A stretch of DNA of 64,000 nt from Rhodoferax sediminis. Lineage in GTDB: Bacteria > Pseudomonadota > Gammaproteobacteria > Burkholderiales > Burkholderiaceae_C. The DNA lies in NCBI RefSeq assembly GCF_006970865.1, contig NZ_CP035503.1:2741001-2805000 (forward strand). Reading direction: 5' to 3'. Below are positions 42,279 through 51,658 of this stretch, in pieces. Within the stretch, counting starts at the first letter, position 1, and every line of letters begins with the position of its first letter. The translations under genes and the position numbers were made by a program. The notes beneath the pieces are model-generated. The model ran no database searches, was not told the origin of the DNA, and saw only the letters and a list, made by a program, of their open reading frames with translations.

Positions 42279-42995
42279 TCAATGCGTGCCAAGGTAGGCC
42301 GCTTTGACCTTGGGGTTGTTGAGAAGATCGAGGCCCGAGCCCTCCAGCGTGATGTGTCCGGTTTCGAGCACATAGGCACGGTCCGCCACGCCCAGCGCCT
42401 GCTTGGCCATCTGCTCCACCAGCAGGATCGTCAGACCCGACTCGCGCAGTTGACGGATCGCGTCGAAAATACTTTTGACGATCAAGGGTGCGAGTCCGAG
42501 CGACGGCTCATCGAGTAGCAACAGGCGCGGCTCGCTCATGAGGGCGCGAGAAATAGCGAGCATTTGCTGCTCTCCACCGGACAAGGTGCCTGAGAGTTGG
42601 CCCTGCCGCTCCTTCAGGCGCGGGAACCTCGCGAACTCCCTTTTAAGGGCGGCCTCGGTACCGACAGTGTTCTTCTTGCGCGAGTAAGCACCAAGCATCA
42701 GGTTTTCGCGCACGGTCTGATCGGCGAAAACCCCTCTCCCCTCAGGCGACATTGCGACGCCAAGCTCCACCCGCTTGTGTGCCGGCACTGTGGTGCAGTC
42801 TTGGCCGTCGATCAGAATGCGGCCTGCCACGACAGGCTCCAAACCCACAATGCTCTTTAGCAGGGTGCTCTTACCGGCGCCATTGGCGCCAATGATGGTG
42901 ACAATCTCGCCCGCGCTCACTTCCAGGCTCACGCCCTTGACTGCTCGGATCGCGCCGTAGGAAACGTTGACAGATTCTATTTTCAGCATGCTCAT
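42279..42995 (-). CDS. Liv-type ABC transporter ATPase (LivF-like), second system
   Basis: A 238-residue ATPase with Walker [13 protein letters not shown], signature LSGGEQQMLAISRALM, Walker [14 protein letters not shown] and VADRAYVLETGHITLEG. It is 9 bp after the fused permease-ATPase gene. It belongs with the binding protein, LivH-like and LivMG-like products encoded upstream to import an organic acid. Confidence 0.94.
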   Translation of the reverse strand: MSMLKIESVNVSYGAIRAVKGVSLEVSAGEIVTIIGANGAGKSTLLKSIVGLEPVVAGRILIDGQDCTTVPAHKRVELGVAMSPEGRGVFADQTVRENLMLGAYSRKKNTVGTEAALKREFARFPRLKERQGQLSGTLSGGEQQMLAISRALMSEPRLLLLDEPSLGLAPLIVKSIFDAIRQLRESGLTILLVEQMAKQALGVADRAYVLETGHITLEGSGLDLLNNPKVKAAYLGTH

Positions 42996-43004
42996 CCCTT
43001 TGGC

Positions 43005-44768
43005 TTAGACCGCGATTGGCTCGTCAACGCCAAGATAAGCTTCGACCACGCGCGGATTGGCCTGCACTTCGGCCACCGTTCCTTCTGCGATCTTGATCCC
43101 GTAGTCGAGCACAATCACGTGGTCGGAGATAGACATCACTAGATCCATGTGATGCTCCACCATCAGGATCGACACACCAGACTTGCCGATGACCACCAGA
43201 AGCTGCCCCAGCTCGGCCGTCTCCTGCGGGTTCAATCCAGCGGCCGGCTCGTCGAGCAGAAGTAGTTGAGGCTCAGTAGCCAATGCGCGTGCCAACTCCA
43301 CTCGGCGCTGCAATCCATAGGGAAGATTGCCCGCAGCCTGGCTCGCAAGATGCGCTAAACCAACGAGGTCGAGCAATTGCATGGCACGGCCGCGGGTAGC
43401 GAGCTCCTGCTTGCGTGCGCTCGGAAGCGCAGTCAGCGATGCAAAGAAACCGTTCTCCATCCGACTGTGCCGTCCGAGCATCACATTGTCCAAGACCGAC
43501 AGGTCAGCGAAAAGACGCAGATTCTGGAAAGTGCGCCCTATGCCCAGACAGCAGATCGTGTGCACCGGTCGGCCGACGATTTCTTGACCCAAGAAACGGA
43601 TCGACCCCGCACTCGGGTCGACGACACCGGTCAGCATGTTGATCATGGTGCTCTTGCCCGCACCGTTCGGTCCGATCAGTGCGTGAATGTGGCCACGTTG
43701 CAAGCGAAAGGAAATGTCCTGCGCTGGCTTCACGCCACCATATGATTTGGTAACACCATGCACTACGAGCAGTTCACCGTCGCCAACTAGGCCGGGCCGC
43801 GTCGGCGCAATGCGGTCCCAAGAAAGCACCTCTTCTTTGGTGCGTTTAAACCACTTCGAGAACAAACCTACCACACCGGCCGGCATCACATAGAGCGCGA
43901 ACAGCAGTAGGAATCCGTACACAAAATGTTGAACCGACGGCCAACTCGTAAGCAGCGCATCAATCAACGTCAGGATCACGGCGCCAACAAGGGGCCCGTA
44001 GATGGATCCAGCGCCACCAAACAAAACCAGCAACAAAATGAAAATCGACAGATCGAAGGTAATGAAGTCGGAGTTGATATACTGATTTTGTTGAGCGACC
44101 AGGGCACCCGCAATGCCGCACGTAACCGCAGCGACAACGAATGCAACCACCTTCGCACGGTAGACGCGAACTCCGACCGAGGACGATGCAATTTCGTCAG
44201 ACTGCAGCGAGCGCATAGCCCGGCCGAAGCGGCCCTGAAGTAGATTACGCAGTAGCAAATGGGTGATAGCACATAAGATTATTCCGAACCATACCCATTG
44301 CAGAGGCGAAAAAGGATGGCCGTTCCAGGTGAGGGGCCTAATGCCGCTGATTCCCTGCGCGCCACCAAATACGTCAGTCCAATCGCTAACCAGCTTTTCG
44401 ATCACGATGCCGAATGCCAGCGTCACCATCGCCAGATACGGTCCCTTGACACGCAGGGACGGTAATGCGATAAGCACACCACAAATGCCGGAGATTACTG
44501 CCGCAAAGATCAAAGCGATCCAAGGGCTCATTTCCGTGCGCGTGGTCAGAAGCGCCATTGCATAGGCGCCAGCCGCGAATAGTCCGGCTTGGCCAAGCGA
44601 CTTCTGGCCGGCATAGCCAACCAGCACGTTCATACCAGCTGCGCACATGTAATAGACGCACATCATGAACGCAATTCGCAAGTAGTAACCGTTGCCGAGC
44701 AGCGAGGCGCCACCGGTCAACGCGGCGGCGGCTGCTGCGATCACCAGTAGGTGTTGCCCGCGCTTCAT
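43005..44768 (-). CDS. Fused Liv-type permease-ATPase (LivM-LivG), second system
   Basis: A 587-residue fusion. ATG 44768 overlaps the LivH stop. The permease half carries GMNVLVGYAGQKSLGQAGLF and FGGAGSIYGPLVGAVILT. The ATPase half, from about residue 335, has Walker [13 protein letters not shown], signature NLPYGLQRRVELARAL and Walker [16 protein letters not shown]. This is the second LivM-LivG fusion in the window, though the two differ in length and linker. Codon use looks less GC-biased than in the first system, which may indicate separate acquisition. Confidence 0.93.
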   Translation of the reverse strand: MKRGQHLLVIAAAAAALTGGASLLGNGYYLRIAFMMCVYYMCAAGMNVLVGYAGQKSLGQAGLFAAGAYAMALLTTRTEMSPWIALIFAAVISGICGVLIALPSLRVKGPYLAMVTLAFGIVIEKLVSDWTDVFGGAQGISGIRPLTWNGHPFSPLQWVWFGIILCAITHLLLRNLLQGRFGRAMRSLQSDEIASSSVGVRVYRAKVVAFVVAAVTCGIAGALVAQQNQYINSDFITFDLSIFILLLVLFGGAGSIYGPLVGAVILTLIDALLTSWPSVQHFVYGFLLLFALYVMPAGVVGLFSKWFKRTKEEVLSWDRIAPTRPGLVGDGELLVVHGVTKSYGGVKPAQDISFRLQRGHIHALIGPNGAGKSTMINMLTGVVDPSAGSIRFLGQEIVGRPVHTICCLGIGRTFQNLRLFADLSVLDNVMLGRHSRMENGFFASLTALPSARKQELATRGRAMQLLDLVGLAHLASQAAGNLPYGLQRRVELARALATEPQLLLLDEPAAGLNPQETAELGQLLVVIGKSGVSILMVEHHMDLVMSISDHVIVLDYGIKIAEGTVAEVQANPRVVEAYLGVDEPIAV

Positions 44769-45688
44769 ACCTTCTCCACTGCCTTGCTGCCAAACAGACC
44801 GGTAGGCCAAAACGCCAGCACCAGGATAACGAGCGCGAACACGGAGACCTCGCGCCATTGCGCCTGCCAGAGGTTGACCATTGACTCGAACACGCCGAGG
44901 ACGAAACCGCCGATCACACAGCCCCGAGGGTTGTTGAGGCCACCAATCATGGCGGCCGAGAAGCCTTTGAGGCCGACTATTACTCCCATGAAGAGAGATG
45001 CTTGCGCGATCGGCGCAAGCAGAAATCCCGACAGTCCGGCGAGCGCCGAACTTGCGACATAGGCGCCGATCATCACGGCGTTTGTATTGATACCCATAAG
45101 CTTCGCGACGCTGCCGTTAGCAGCCACGGCGCGCATGGCCTTGCCCACCATCGTTCGGTTCATGACGAGGTCAAAGACTATCATGATGAAAACGGCCACG
45201 GCGAGCGTCAGCAACTCCTGGGGACGAACACCGGCGCCGAAAAAATGGATTACAGACTCGCCCATGGGGGCCGGCACCACGACAGGTTTCGGACCCCAGA
45301 TCGCAAGGCCAATACTCTGCAAAACCACGCCGAAGCCCAATGTACTTATGACCCACCCCATGCCAGGTCGGCCAGCGAATGGTCGTACGCCTATGGCATA
45401 TAGCACCCAACCAAGTAAACCCATGATTCCGAGAGTAGCCACGAGAGCCAGAAGTTGTGCGGTCGCACCGGGAACTGCATCACCAAAGGTCGTCGAGCCG
45501 ACAGGCTTTCCCAACAGCAAGAAGAGTGCACTCATGCCGACGAACGCTCCGGCAGACACAAACTGGCCTTGTGAAAAATTGAGTGTTTTCGTGGTTGTAA
45601 ATGTGATGCTGAACCCTAGCGCTACCAGTGCGTAGGCGCCGCCCACGGCCAGTCCGCTGATAGCTGCCTGCAAGAGCGCTTCTGTCAT
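44765..45688 (-). CDS. Liv-type ABC transporter permease (LivH-like), second system
   Basis: A 307-residue permease of normal LivH length. SGLAVGGAYALVALGFSITF is the N-terminal helix, AVAANGSVAKLMGINTNAV the conserved loop, and GLKGFSAAMIGGLNNPRGC the late signature. It is separated by 72 bp from the binding-protein gene and overlaps the fused gene by ATGA. Confidence 0.94.
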   Translation of the reverse strand: MTEALLQAAISGLAVGGAYALVALGFSITFTTTKTLNFSQGQFVSAGAFVGMSALFLLLGKPVGSTTFGDAVPGATAQLLALVATLGIMGLLGWVLYAIGVRPFAGRPGMGWVISTLGFGVVLQSIGLAIWGPKPVVVPAPMGESVIHFFGAGVRPQELLTLAVAVFIMIVFDLVMNRTMVGKAMRAVAANGSVAKLMGINTNAVMIGAYVASSALAGLSGFLLAPIAQASLFMGVIVGLKGFSAAMIGGLNNPRGCVIGGFVLGVFESMVNLWQAQWREVSVFALVILVLAFWPTGLFGSKAVEKV

Positions 45689-45760
45689 GGTAAGTCTCCT
45701 GATGGCTGGAGAGTGCCAACACCCAGCAGCCGTCGTTTATTGCGTTGTTGTGCGCCAGAT

Positions 45761-46957
45761 TTACTGCTTCATATCGGCAGCAGTTAGCGAACGTATCACC
45801 GCGTCGGTGTAAGGTGCCAACTTGCCATCTTTCCAATGAGTCCAAACCAGATCTTTCGCAGTCAGGGCTTCGTGATTGGTCTTGTCGAATGGCTTGTTGT
45901 AAGTCCTTAGAAGGCCCTGAACGGGAGTCTTCAGGTCTTCCAGCGCCAGGCGGACAGCAGAACCGTCTGTGCTCCCGGCTTGCTTGACCGCCGCGGCGTA
46001 AAGGAGAACCGAATCGTAACCATGCAGTGCAAATGAGAAAGAGCTCGGCGCCTTGAGTTTGCTGCCGATGCGGTCGAACAGCTTTTGCTGCGCCGGCGTG
46101 TACGTTTCGGTCACGGTTCGCATAAACAACGGCTTTTCGGCCAACGTCTTGCCGGCTGCATCATAGAAGGTAATGTTGTCGGCCGCCCACGAAGTAAGCG
46201 TCAGCGGGAAATAGTTGATCTTGTCCATGCTGCGCATCAATTGCGCAATCGGGGTACCCTGAGCCCATACGATCACTGTGTCTACGCCCGCAGCCTTCAT
46301 CTTGTTGAGCTGTGAAGTCATATCGGTGTCGCCCACTCCAAACCGCTCGACGTCCGCAGGTTTGATGCCTTGCAGCGCCGCTATTTCTTCCATGTCTTTC
46401 AGCCCGCCTTGGCCGTAACCAGTGGTCTCAGCCATGAGACCCACGACTTTAGTTGTTGGGTTCTTCTTCGCGTAGGCCATCAGGGCGGCGACCTGAGGGC
46501 GATCAACCATCGATACGCGGAACATGTAGTTGTCGGCGCCTGGACTCATCGGCTTGGTGATATCGGTGCCGGAGCCGACATTACCAATCTCTGGGATTTT
46601 TTTCTGATTCACGATGTGCTTCCACGCCATCGCGTTACCCGAGTTCGTCGGACCGAACATCGCGGATACTTTTTCGTTGTCGATCAGCTCGATTGTGTTC
46701 TGAATCGACTTCGCCGGCTGCGACGAATCGTCACGGGTCACAAGCGTCAATTTACGCCCCAGAAGGCCGCCGGCCTTATTGACGTCGTCAATGGCCGTCT
46801 GCATTCCCAATACAGCCGCCAGACCGCTTTGGGCCGACGGCGAGGCCGATAGGTCGCCGTTGAAGCCGAGTTTGATGTCTTGTGCGGAAGCGCCCAAAGC
46901 AAGGGTAGATAACGCGGCGACCGCGAGCAACCGTTTGCAGATTCGTTTCAGCTTCAT
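45761..46957 (-). CDS. Liv-type substrate-binding protein, second system
   Basis: A 398-residue periplasmic binding protein with a signal peptide (MKLKRICKRLLAVAALSTLA, cleavage after ASA). The LivK-type start is DIKLGFNGDLSASPSAQSG, followed by VNKAGGLLGRKLTLVTRDDS, SAMFGPTNSGNAMAWKHIV and GLMAETTGYGQGG. The ligand is probably a carboxylate related to the substrate of the flavoprotein and SDR encoded upstream. It lies 92 bp after the SDR gene. Confidence 0.93.
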   Translation of the reverse strand: MKLKRICKRLLAVAALSTLALGASAQDIKLGFNGDLSASPSAQSGLAAVLGMQTAIDDVNKAGGLLGRKLTLVTRDDSSQPAKSIQNTIELIDNEKVSAMFGPTNSGNAMAWKHIVNQKKIPEIGNVGSGTDITKPMSPGADNYMFRVSMVDRPQVAALMAYAKKNPTTKVVGLMAETTGYGQGGLKDMEEIAALQGIKPADVERFGVGDTDMTSQLNKMKAAGVDTVIVWAQGTPIAQLMRSMDKINYFPLTLTSWAADNITFYDAAGKTLAEKPLFMRTVTETYTPAQQKLFDRIGSKLKAPSSFSFALHGYDSVLLYAAAVKQAGSTDGSAVRLALEDLKTPVQGLLRTYNKPFDKTNHEALTAKDLVWTHWKDGKLAPYTDAVIRSLTAADMKQ

Positions 46958-47049
46958 AGTGTCTCCTTAGGTGGTTGAGGTGGTAAGAAAAATTGTGTGG
47001 CCTTGTGTGGCCCGTTGTTGAGCGTTTTGTCGTCGGTCACGGGGTACGC

Positions 47050-47826
47050 TCAGATGGCAAGGAATCCTCCGTCGACAGGCAGGGTGATGCCGGTGACGTA
47101 GCGCGACATGCCGGACGCGAGAAAGATCACCGGGCCCACCAGATCTTCTGTCTGGCCGACGCGGCCCATGGGAATGCGCGTCATGAAAGATTCCAGTCGT
47201 TGCGGGTTCTCGCGAGTTGCGGCGGTCATCGGCGTCTCAATCACCCCCGGAGCCAATGCGTTCACGCGAACGCCGACCGGAGCGAGTTCGGCCGCAAGCG
47301 ACTGAGTGAACATCTTGATGGCTCCCTTGGACGGAGAGTAGCCGAGGCTTCCTCCCTGTCCTGCATAGGCCGCGATCGATGCGATGTTGATGATCGAGCC
47401 CTTTGTCGCCTTGATCGCAGGGAGCCACGCAAGACTGACGTTGAAGGTGCCGTGTACGTTGACGTCGATCGTCCTCTTCCAGTTAGATGCGGCGTTCTCG
47501 CTGGCCATCCCCTCGCGGATGATGATGCCGGCGTTGTTGACCAGCAGGTCGATCGCGCCGATCTCGTCGCCCACACGCGCTGCCAGCGCATGGCAGGCAT
47601 CGAGCGACGTCACATCGAGGACGAAAGGCCAGGCCTGCCCGCCTTCGGCGCGGACCGCCTGCGCGGTCTCTTCGACCGTATTCGCGTTCATGTCGGTAAC
47701 GATCACGCGCGCACCCGCCTGGGCCAGTCCGAGCGCGAGCGCTCGGCCATTGCCCTGGCCGGCGCCGGTGATCAACGCCAACCGCCCATCGAGAAGGTGC
47801 GGCGCTACAGAGCTTGGAAATGGCAT
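47050..47826 (-). CDS. Short-chain dehydrogenase/reductase
   Basis: A 258-residue classical SDR. The nucleotide motif is TGAGQGNG (residues 20-27), NNAG is at 97-100, and the catalytic residues are S150, Y163 and K167 (YSPSK). D45 in VIVTDMNANT after strand 2 suggests NAD(H) preference. It would oxidise a secondary alcohol or reduce a ketone of the compound taken up by the adjacent importer. It lies 38 bp after the KstD-like gene. Confidence 0.93.
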   Translation of the reverse strand: MPFPSSVAPHLLDGRLALITGAGQGNGRALALGLAQAGARVIVTDMNANTVEETAQAVRAEGGQAWPFVLDVTSLDACHALAARVGDEIGAIDLLVNNAGIIIREGMASENAASNWKRTIDVNVHGTFNVSLAWLPAIKATKGSIINIASIAAYAGQGGSLGYSPSKGAIKMFTQSLAAELAPVGVRVNALAPGVIETPMTAATRENPQRLESFMTRIPMGRVGQTEDLVGPVIFLASGMSRYVTGITLPVDGGFLAI

Positions 47827-47864
47827 GATGTTTCCTTGGGGTCTTGTTGAGAAATCGTGTCGCG

Positions 47865-49625
47865 TTAGGTGTGGCGGCTGATGGCCACAGGCTCTCGCCT
47901 CTCGACTTGAAGCGTGACTTCTGCCGCGGCCTCTGCCTTCGCCAGCTGAAGCCCTGCGACATAGCCGAAGGTCAACGCTGGCCCAAGCGTGATGCCCGCA
48001 CCCGGGTAGTTGCCGCCCATGACGCTGGCCGCGTCGTTGCCAACAGCGTATAGACCTTTGATTGGTTTACGAGACGCATCGAGCACCCGCGTCTTTTCAT
48101 CGGTCACAAGGCCAGCAAAAGTGCCGATGTCCCCCACGACGAGCTTGATCGCGTAGTAAGGACCGCTCTCCAGAGGTGCTATGCAGGGGTTGGGCGTCAC
48201 AAGAGCGTCCCCCTGGTAGCGGTTGTAGGCCTTGCTGCCCTTACCAAACGCAGGATCCTCGCCGATGCGCGCACCCTGGTTAAATTCGCTCACCGTCGCC
48301 TCAAGAACCGAAGGCTGGATGCCGATTTGCTTCGCGAGTTCGGCGACAGTTTTCCCGCGCTTCAGGTAGCCGCTTTTCAGATGACGTCCAATCGGCAACG
48401 GAGACGGAGCGACGCAGCCGAGTCCATAGTCACGCAGGGCCTTGTGATCGCACAGCAGCCACGCCGAAACTTCGGGCTCGCCTTTGCATGCCGCGACCAT
48501 CGCCTGAACGAAGTCATGGTACGAGTTGCCCTCGTTAGTGAAGCGTTTTCCCTTGGGCGTCACAGCAATGACACCGGGCTTTGCGCGGTCGATAAAGTGA
48601 GGCATCACACCCTTCGTCCCGTCAGGCCGTGTTGTCACCGATGTCGGCACCCACGCGGCAGCGTGCGGAATGGTTCCGTCGACTCGCCCCCCGACCGCTT
48701 CCGCAAGCCGCAGTCCATCGCCAGTGTTCGTTTCGGGCGAAGGTGAGTAGTGCTCTTTGCCGGTAGGCGCGTGCGGGAACAGCTCCTTTCTGCGTTCAAT
48801 ATCGTGCGGAAAGCCACCGCAGGCCAGCACCACACCTCGCGACGCGTTGACCCTGACCGTCTTTCCTTCGTGCTGGACCAGCGCTCCGGCGACGCCGTCG
48901 AATTCGGTGACAAGTTTCTTTACCGGCGATGACAGCCAGACGGGAATGTCCAAATCCATCGCAGCCTTGGCCAGTCGCCCGGCAAGCGCGTTTCCGTTGG
49001 TGAGCGTCATACCCCGGCCGTTTCCGAGCACGTCCAGGAAGTGCTTGCTCAATCGTTTGGTGACATATACGAAGGACTCCAGCGATTTGAATGCGCGCAT
49101 GAAGTGCTTAATCTCAGGGCCTGAGCCCAGCATCATCCCGAAAACCGTTAACTCGGGAAGCGGCAACGCCAGTTGTTTGATACGCGGACCCAGTTCACGG
49201 CCGTCGAACGGGCGCGTGACCATGGAACGACCTCCGGGCTGACCACCGATTGCTTCAGAGTGATAGTCAGGGAAGACGGCCGGCATATCGAACTGCACGC
49301 AGGTTTTTTGCGTGAAGAAGTCGATTGCCTTCGGGCCGTTTTCAAGAAAGGCGTCAACGCGAGCCTCGTCAAAGTGTGTCGTCGTCTCGTGCTTGAGATA
49401 GGCCTTTGCCGCGCCGGGCGGCTCATTGATTCCTTGCTCGGTAGCCAGGCGTGTTCCCGGTATCCAAAGCCAGCCACCAGAACGTGCGGTCGTACCGCCG
49501 TACGTCGCCTCCTTCTCTACAACGAGGACTTTAAGCCCCTGAAACGCCGCCGTGACCGCCGTTGCCATGCCTGAGGCGCCCGTGCCCACGACGAGCACGT
49601 CCACCGTAATATTTTCCTGAGCCAT
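47865..49625 (-). CDS. KstD-like FAD-dependent dehydrogenase (3-ketosteroid-1-dehydrogenase family)
   Basis: A 586-residue flavoprotein of the fumarate reductase/KstD group. It begins MAQENITVDVLVVGTGASGM with the FAD-binding GTGASG motif and continues EKEATYGGTTARSGGWLWIP. The C-terminal SVMGGNYPGAGITLGPALTF matches the YPGxGxTLGP motif that holds a catalytic Tyr in 3-ketosteroid-1-dehydrogenases. The family desaturates rings next to a ketone, in steroids or simpler alicyclic ketones. First gene of the IclR-flanked operon. No other steroid genes are in view, so an alicyclic or terpenoid acid is at least as likely. Confidence 0.88.
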   Translation of the reverse strand: MAQENITVDVLVVGTGASGMATAVTAAFQGLKVLVVEKEATYGGTTARSGGWLWIPGTRLATEQGINEPPGAAKAYLKHETTTHFDEARVDAFLENGPKAIDFFTQKTCVQFDMPAVFPDYHSEAIGGQPGGRSMVTRPFDGRELGPRIKQLALPLPELTVFGMMLGSGPEIKHFMRAFKSLESFVYVTKRLSKHFLDVLGNGRGMTLTNGNALAGRLAKAAMDLDIPVWLSSPVKKLVTEFDGVAGALVQHEGKTVRVNASRGVVLACGGFPHDIERRKELFPHAPTGKEHYSPSPETNTGDGLRLAEAVGGRVDGTIPHAAAWVPTSVTTRPDGTKGVMPHFIDRAKPGVIAVTPKGKRFTNEGNSYHDFVQAMVAACKGEPEVSAWLLCDHKALRDYGLGCVAPSPLPIGRHLKSGYLKRGKTVAELAKQIGIQPSVLEATVSEFNQGARIGEDPAFGKGSKAYNRYQGDALVTPNPCIAPLESGPYYAIKLVVGDIGTFAGLVTDEKTRVLDASRKPIKGLYAVGNDAASVMGGNYPGAGITLGPALTFGYVAGLQLAKAEAAAEVTLQVERREPVAISRHT

Positions 49626-49675
49626 TCCATTTCCCCACAAAGAAGCATTGGGTCGGATTTTATATTTCATCTGAC

Positions 49676-49723
49676 TATTGTCAATAGATTTGTTAATATC
49701 AATTTGTAAGATTCAATCGAATC
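49676..49723. promoter_or_regulatory. Dyads between the KstD-like operon and iclR-type gene
   Basis: The 122-bp divergent intergenic region is AT-rich. It contains TATTG-T-CAATA (49676-49686) and GATTC-AATC-GAATC (49710-49723), and between them TTTGTTAATATCAATTTG. IclR proteins usually bind short palindromes in such gaps, repressing or activating the operon and themselves. Which dyad is bound is not known. Confidence 0.45.
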
Positions 49724-49747
49724 GATTTGTTATTATGGAAAACCCTT

Positions 49748-50560
49748 ATGGATACACTGACCCCTTCGCGTTTTGCGATCCCCATCATGGAAAAGAGTCG
49801 ACGCGGTATTCAATCGATTGAAATCGGAAGTGCCCTGCTCTTGCAGCTAGCCAGGCACGTTCGGCCCATCCCATTGAAGGATCTGGCGAAAGCCGCCGGC
49901 ATGACTGCGGGCAAGGCGCATCCGTATATGGTCAGCTTCCTCAATGTCGGGTTCGTCACCCAAACAGATGCGGGCCACTACGAACTTGGGCCGCTGGCAC
50001 TCCAGTTGGGTCTCGCCCGGCTGCAGCGGATGGATCCCGTGAAGGAGGCATCGCAGCAGATCGAAGCCCTCGCCAACGACACTGGCCAAAGTGTGGCGGT
50101 CGCCGTCTGGGGCAACTTGGGCCCCACCATCGTGCGACTCGAAGAGCCGATTGAACCGCTGCATGTGAATCTGCGTACCGGCACCGTCATGTCGCTGGCC
50201 AATACAGCTACCGGCAGGCTGTTCGCGGCTTACATGCCCCCAAAGGTAGTTGAGCACCTGCTATCCGATGAGCTTGCACGCCTCAGTAAGGGGGTGAATT
50301 CAAAGATTCCTGTGGTGCACGAGGTCTTGGAAGCCTCTCTGGCCGAGACCCGAAAACACGGGCTCTCGCGTTCACTCGGCCAACCAATCCCGGGCATCGA
50401 TGCGCTATGCGCGCCCGTCTTCGATTCCGCCGGTCATATCGTGCTGGGTATCCTCGTCATGGGCCCTTCGGCGACCTTCGACAGCAGTTGGGACGGTGCC
50501 GTTGCCACTCCACTTCTCCGCTGCGCGCTGGAAGTGTCGCGGCGTGTGGGGCACAACTAA
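49748..50560 (+). CDS. IclR-family transcriptional regulator
   Basis: A 270-residue regulator. A winged HTH lies at about residues 20-80 (GIQSIEIGSALLLQLARHV; LKDLAKAAGMTAGKAHPYM). The C-terminal effector domain includes GQSVAVAVWGNLGPTIVRLE, ANTATGRLFAAYMPP and GIDALCAPVFDSAGHIVLG. ATG 49748 was preferred over a TTG at 49727. It is divergent from the KstD-like operon and is its likely regulator, with the imported substrate or a metabolite as ligand. Confidence 0.93.
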   Translation: MDTLTPSRFAIPIMEKSRRGIQSIEIGSALLLQLARHVRPIPLKDLAKAAGMTAGKAHPYMVSFLNVGFVTQTDAGHYELGPLALQLGLARLQRMDPVKEASQQIEALANDTGQSVAVAVWGNLGPTIVRLEEPIEPLHVNLRTGTVMSLANTATGRLFAAYMPPKVVEHLLSDELARLSKGVNSKIPVVHEVLEASLAETRKHGLSRSLGQPIPGIDALCAPVFDSAGHIVLGILVMGPSATFDSSWDGAVATPLLRCALEVSRRVGHN

Positions 50561-50681
50561 CAAACGAACGTTGCGTTTAGAGGTGGCCTGAGCTGCCCTA
50601 CAACATTTTGTACCGTACGGGTATCCGATGAAATAGAGGTTTTGGCGATTGTGGCCCACAAGCGCCGCCCTGATTATTGGG

Positions 50682-51656
50682 TCAAGCGGCTGTACACCAC
50701 GCCGTCGCCGGCACCAGAAACTCCCGGCTGATGTGCGCGCCCAGCTCATTCACGCGGTCCAGGAACTGCGTGAGGAACGCATGCAGCCCGGTAGCCAGGA
50801 TCTCGTCGATGCGGCCGTACTGCACGTCGGCACGCAGCCGGCCGGCGCGGCGCAGGGTTTCGCAGGCCGCGTCGCTCGCCACGAGGTGCAGGTTGCTGAC
50901 CACCTCGTTGAGGCTGGCGTGCAGCGAGCGCGGCATGTCGGCACGCAGGATCAGGAGCTCGGCGACGCGCTCGGGACGGATCACGTCGCGGTACACCTTG
51001 CGATAGATCTCGAAGCCCGAGACGCTGCGCAAAATCGCGCTCCAGTGGTAGAAGTCGTACTCCTGATCCTGCTCGGTGGCGGCGCCGAAGAAGTCGCTCT
51101 GCACCGCGTGGAACTTCACGTCCACCAGGCGCGCCGTGTTGTCGGCGCGCTCCAGGAAGGTGCCCAGGCGCATGAAATGCAGCGCCTCGTCCATCAGCAT
51201 GGTGCCCACGGTCACGCCGCGCGAGAGATGCGAGCGGAATTTGACCCATTCAAAAAACTGCCCCGGGTCCTGCTCGAACTCACCCGCGCGCAGCATGCGG
51301 TTGACTTCCAGCCAGGTCTGGTTCTGCGTCTCCCAGACTTCGGTGGTGAGTGTGCCGCGCACGGCGCGCGCATTCTCGCGCGCGGCGCGCAGGCACGACA
51401 GGATGCTGGACGGGTTGCTTTCGTCCCGGACCATGAACTCCATCACGCCGCAGGACGTGACCTCGCCATGCTTGGCGGTGTACATCGGCAGCAGTTCGCT
51501 GATGGACAGCAGCCCCTGCCAGCCCAGTTGCGCCACGGCGGCCGACTGCGGCAGCAGCGCGGTCTGGTAGTTGACGTCGATCATGCGCGCGGTGTTCTCC
51601 GCCCGCTCGGTGTAGCGGGACATCCAGAACAGGTGGTCGGCGGTACGTGACAGCAT
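50682..51656 (-). CDS. Alpha-E domain protein (DUF403)
   Basis: A 324-residue all-helical protein. The N-terminus MLSRTADHLFWMSRYTERAE is the family hallmark, followed by NTARMIDVNYQTALLP and the central LERADNTARLVDVKFHAVQS. It starts 2 bp after the circularly permuted ATP-grasp gene, its usual partner. The pair is thought to make or modify a peptide-like product, but the reaction is not known. The 121-bp gap to the convergent iclR-type gene has no obvious terminator. Confidence 0.93.
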   Translation of the reverse strand: MLSRTADHLFWMSRYTERAENTARMIDVNYQTALLPQSAAVAQLGWQGLLSISELLPMYTAKHGEVTSCGVMEFMVRDESNPSSILSCLRAARENARAVRGTLTTEVWETQNQTWLEVNRMLRAGEFEQDPGQFFEWVKFRSHLSRGVTVGTMLMDEALHFMRLGTFLERADNTARLVDVKFHAVQSDFFGAATEQDQEYDFYHWSAILRSVSGFEIYRKVYRDVIRPERVAELLILRADMPRSLHASLNEVVSNLHLVASDAACETLRRAGRLRADVQYGRIDEILATGLHAFLTQFLDRVNELGAHISREFLVPATAWCTAA

Positions 51657-51658
51657 GT

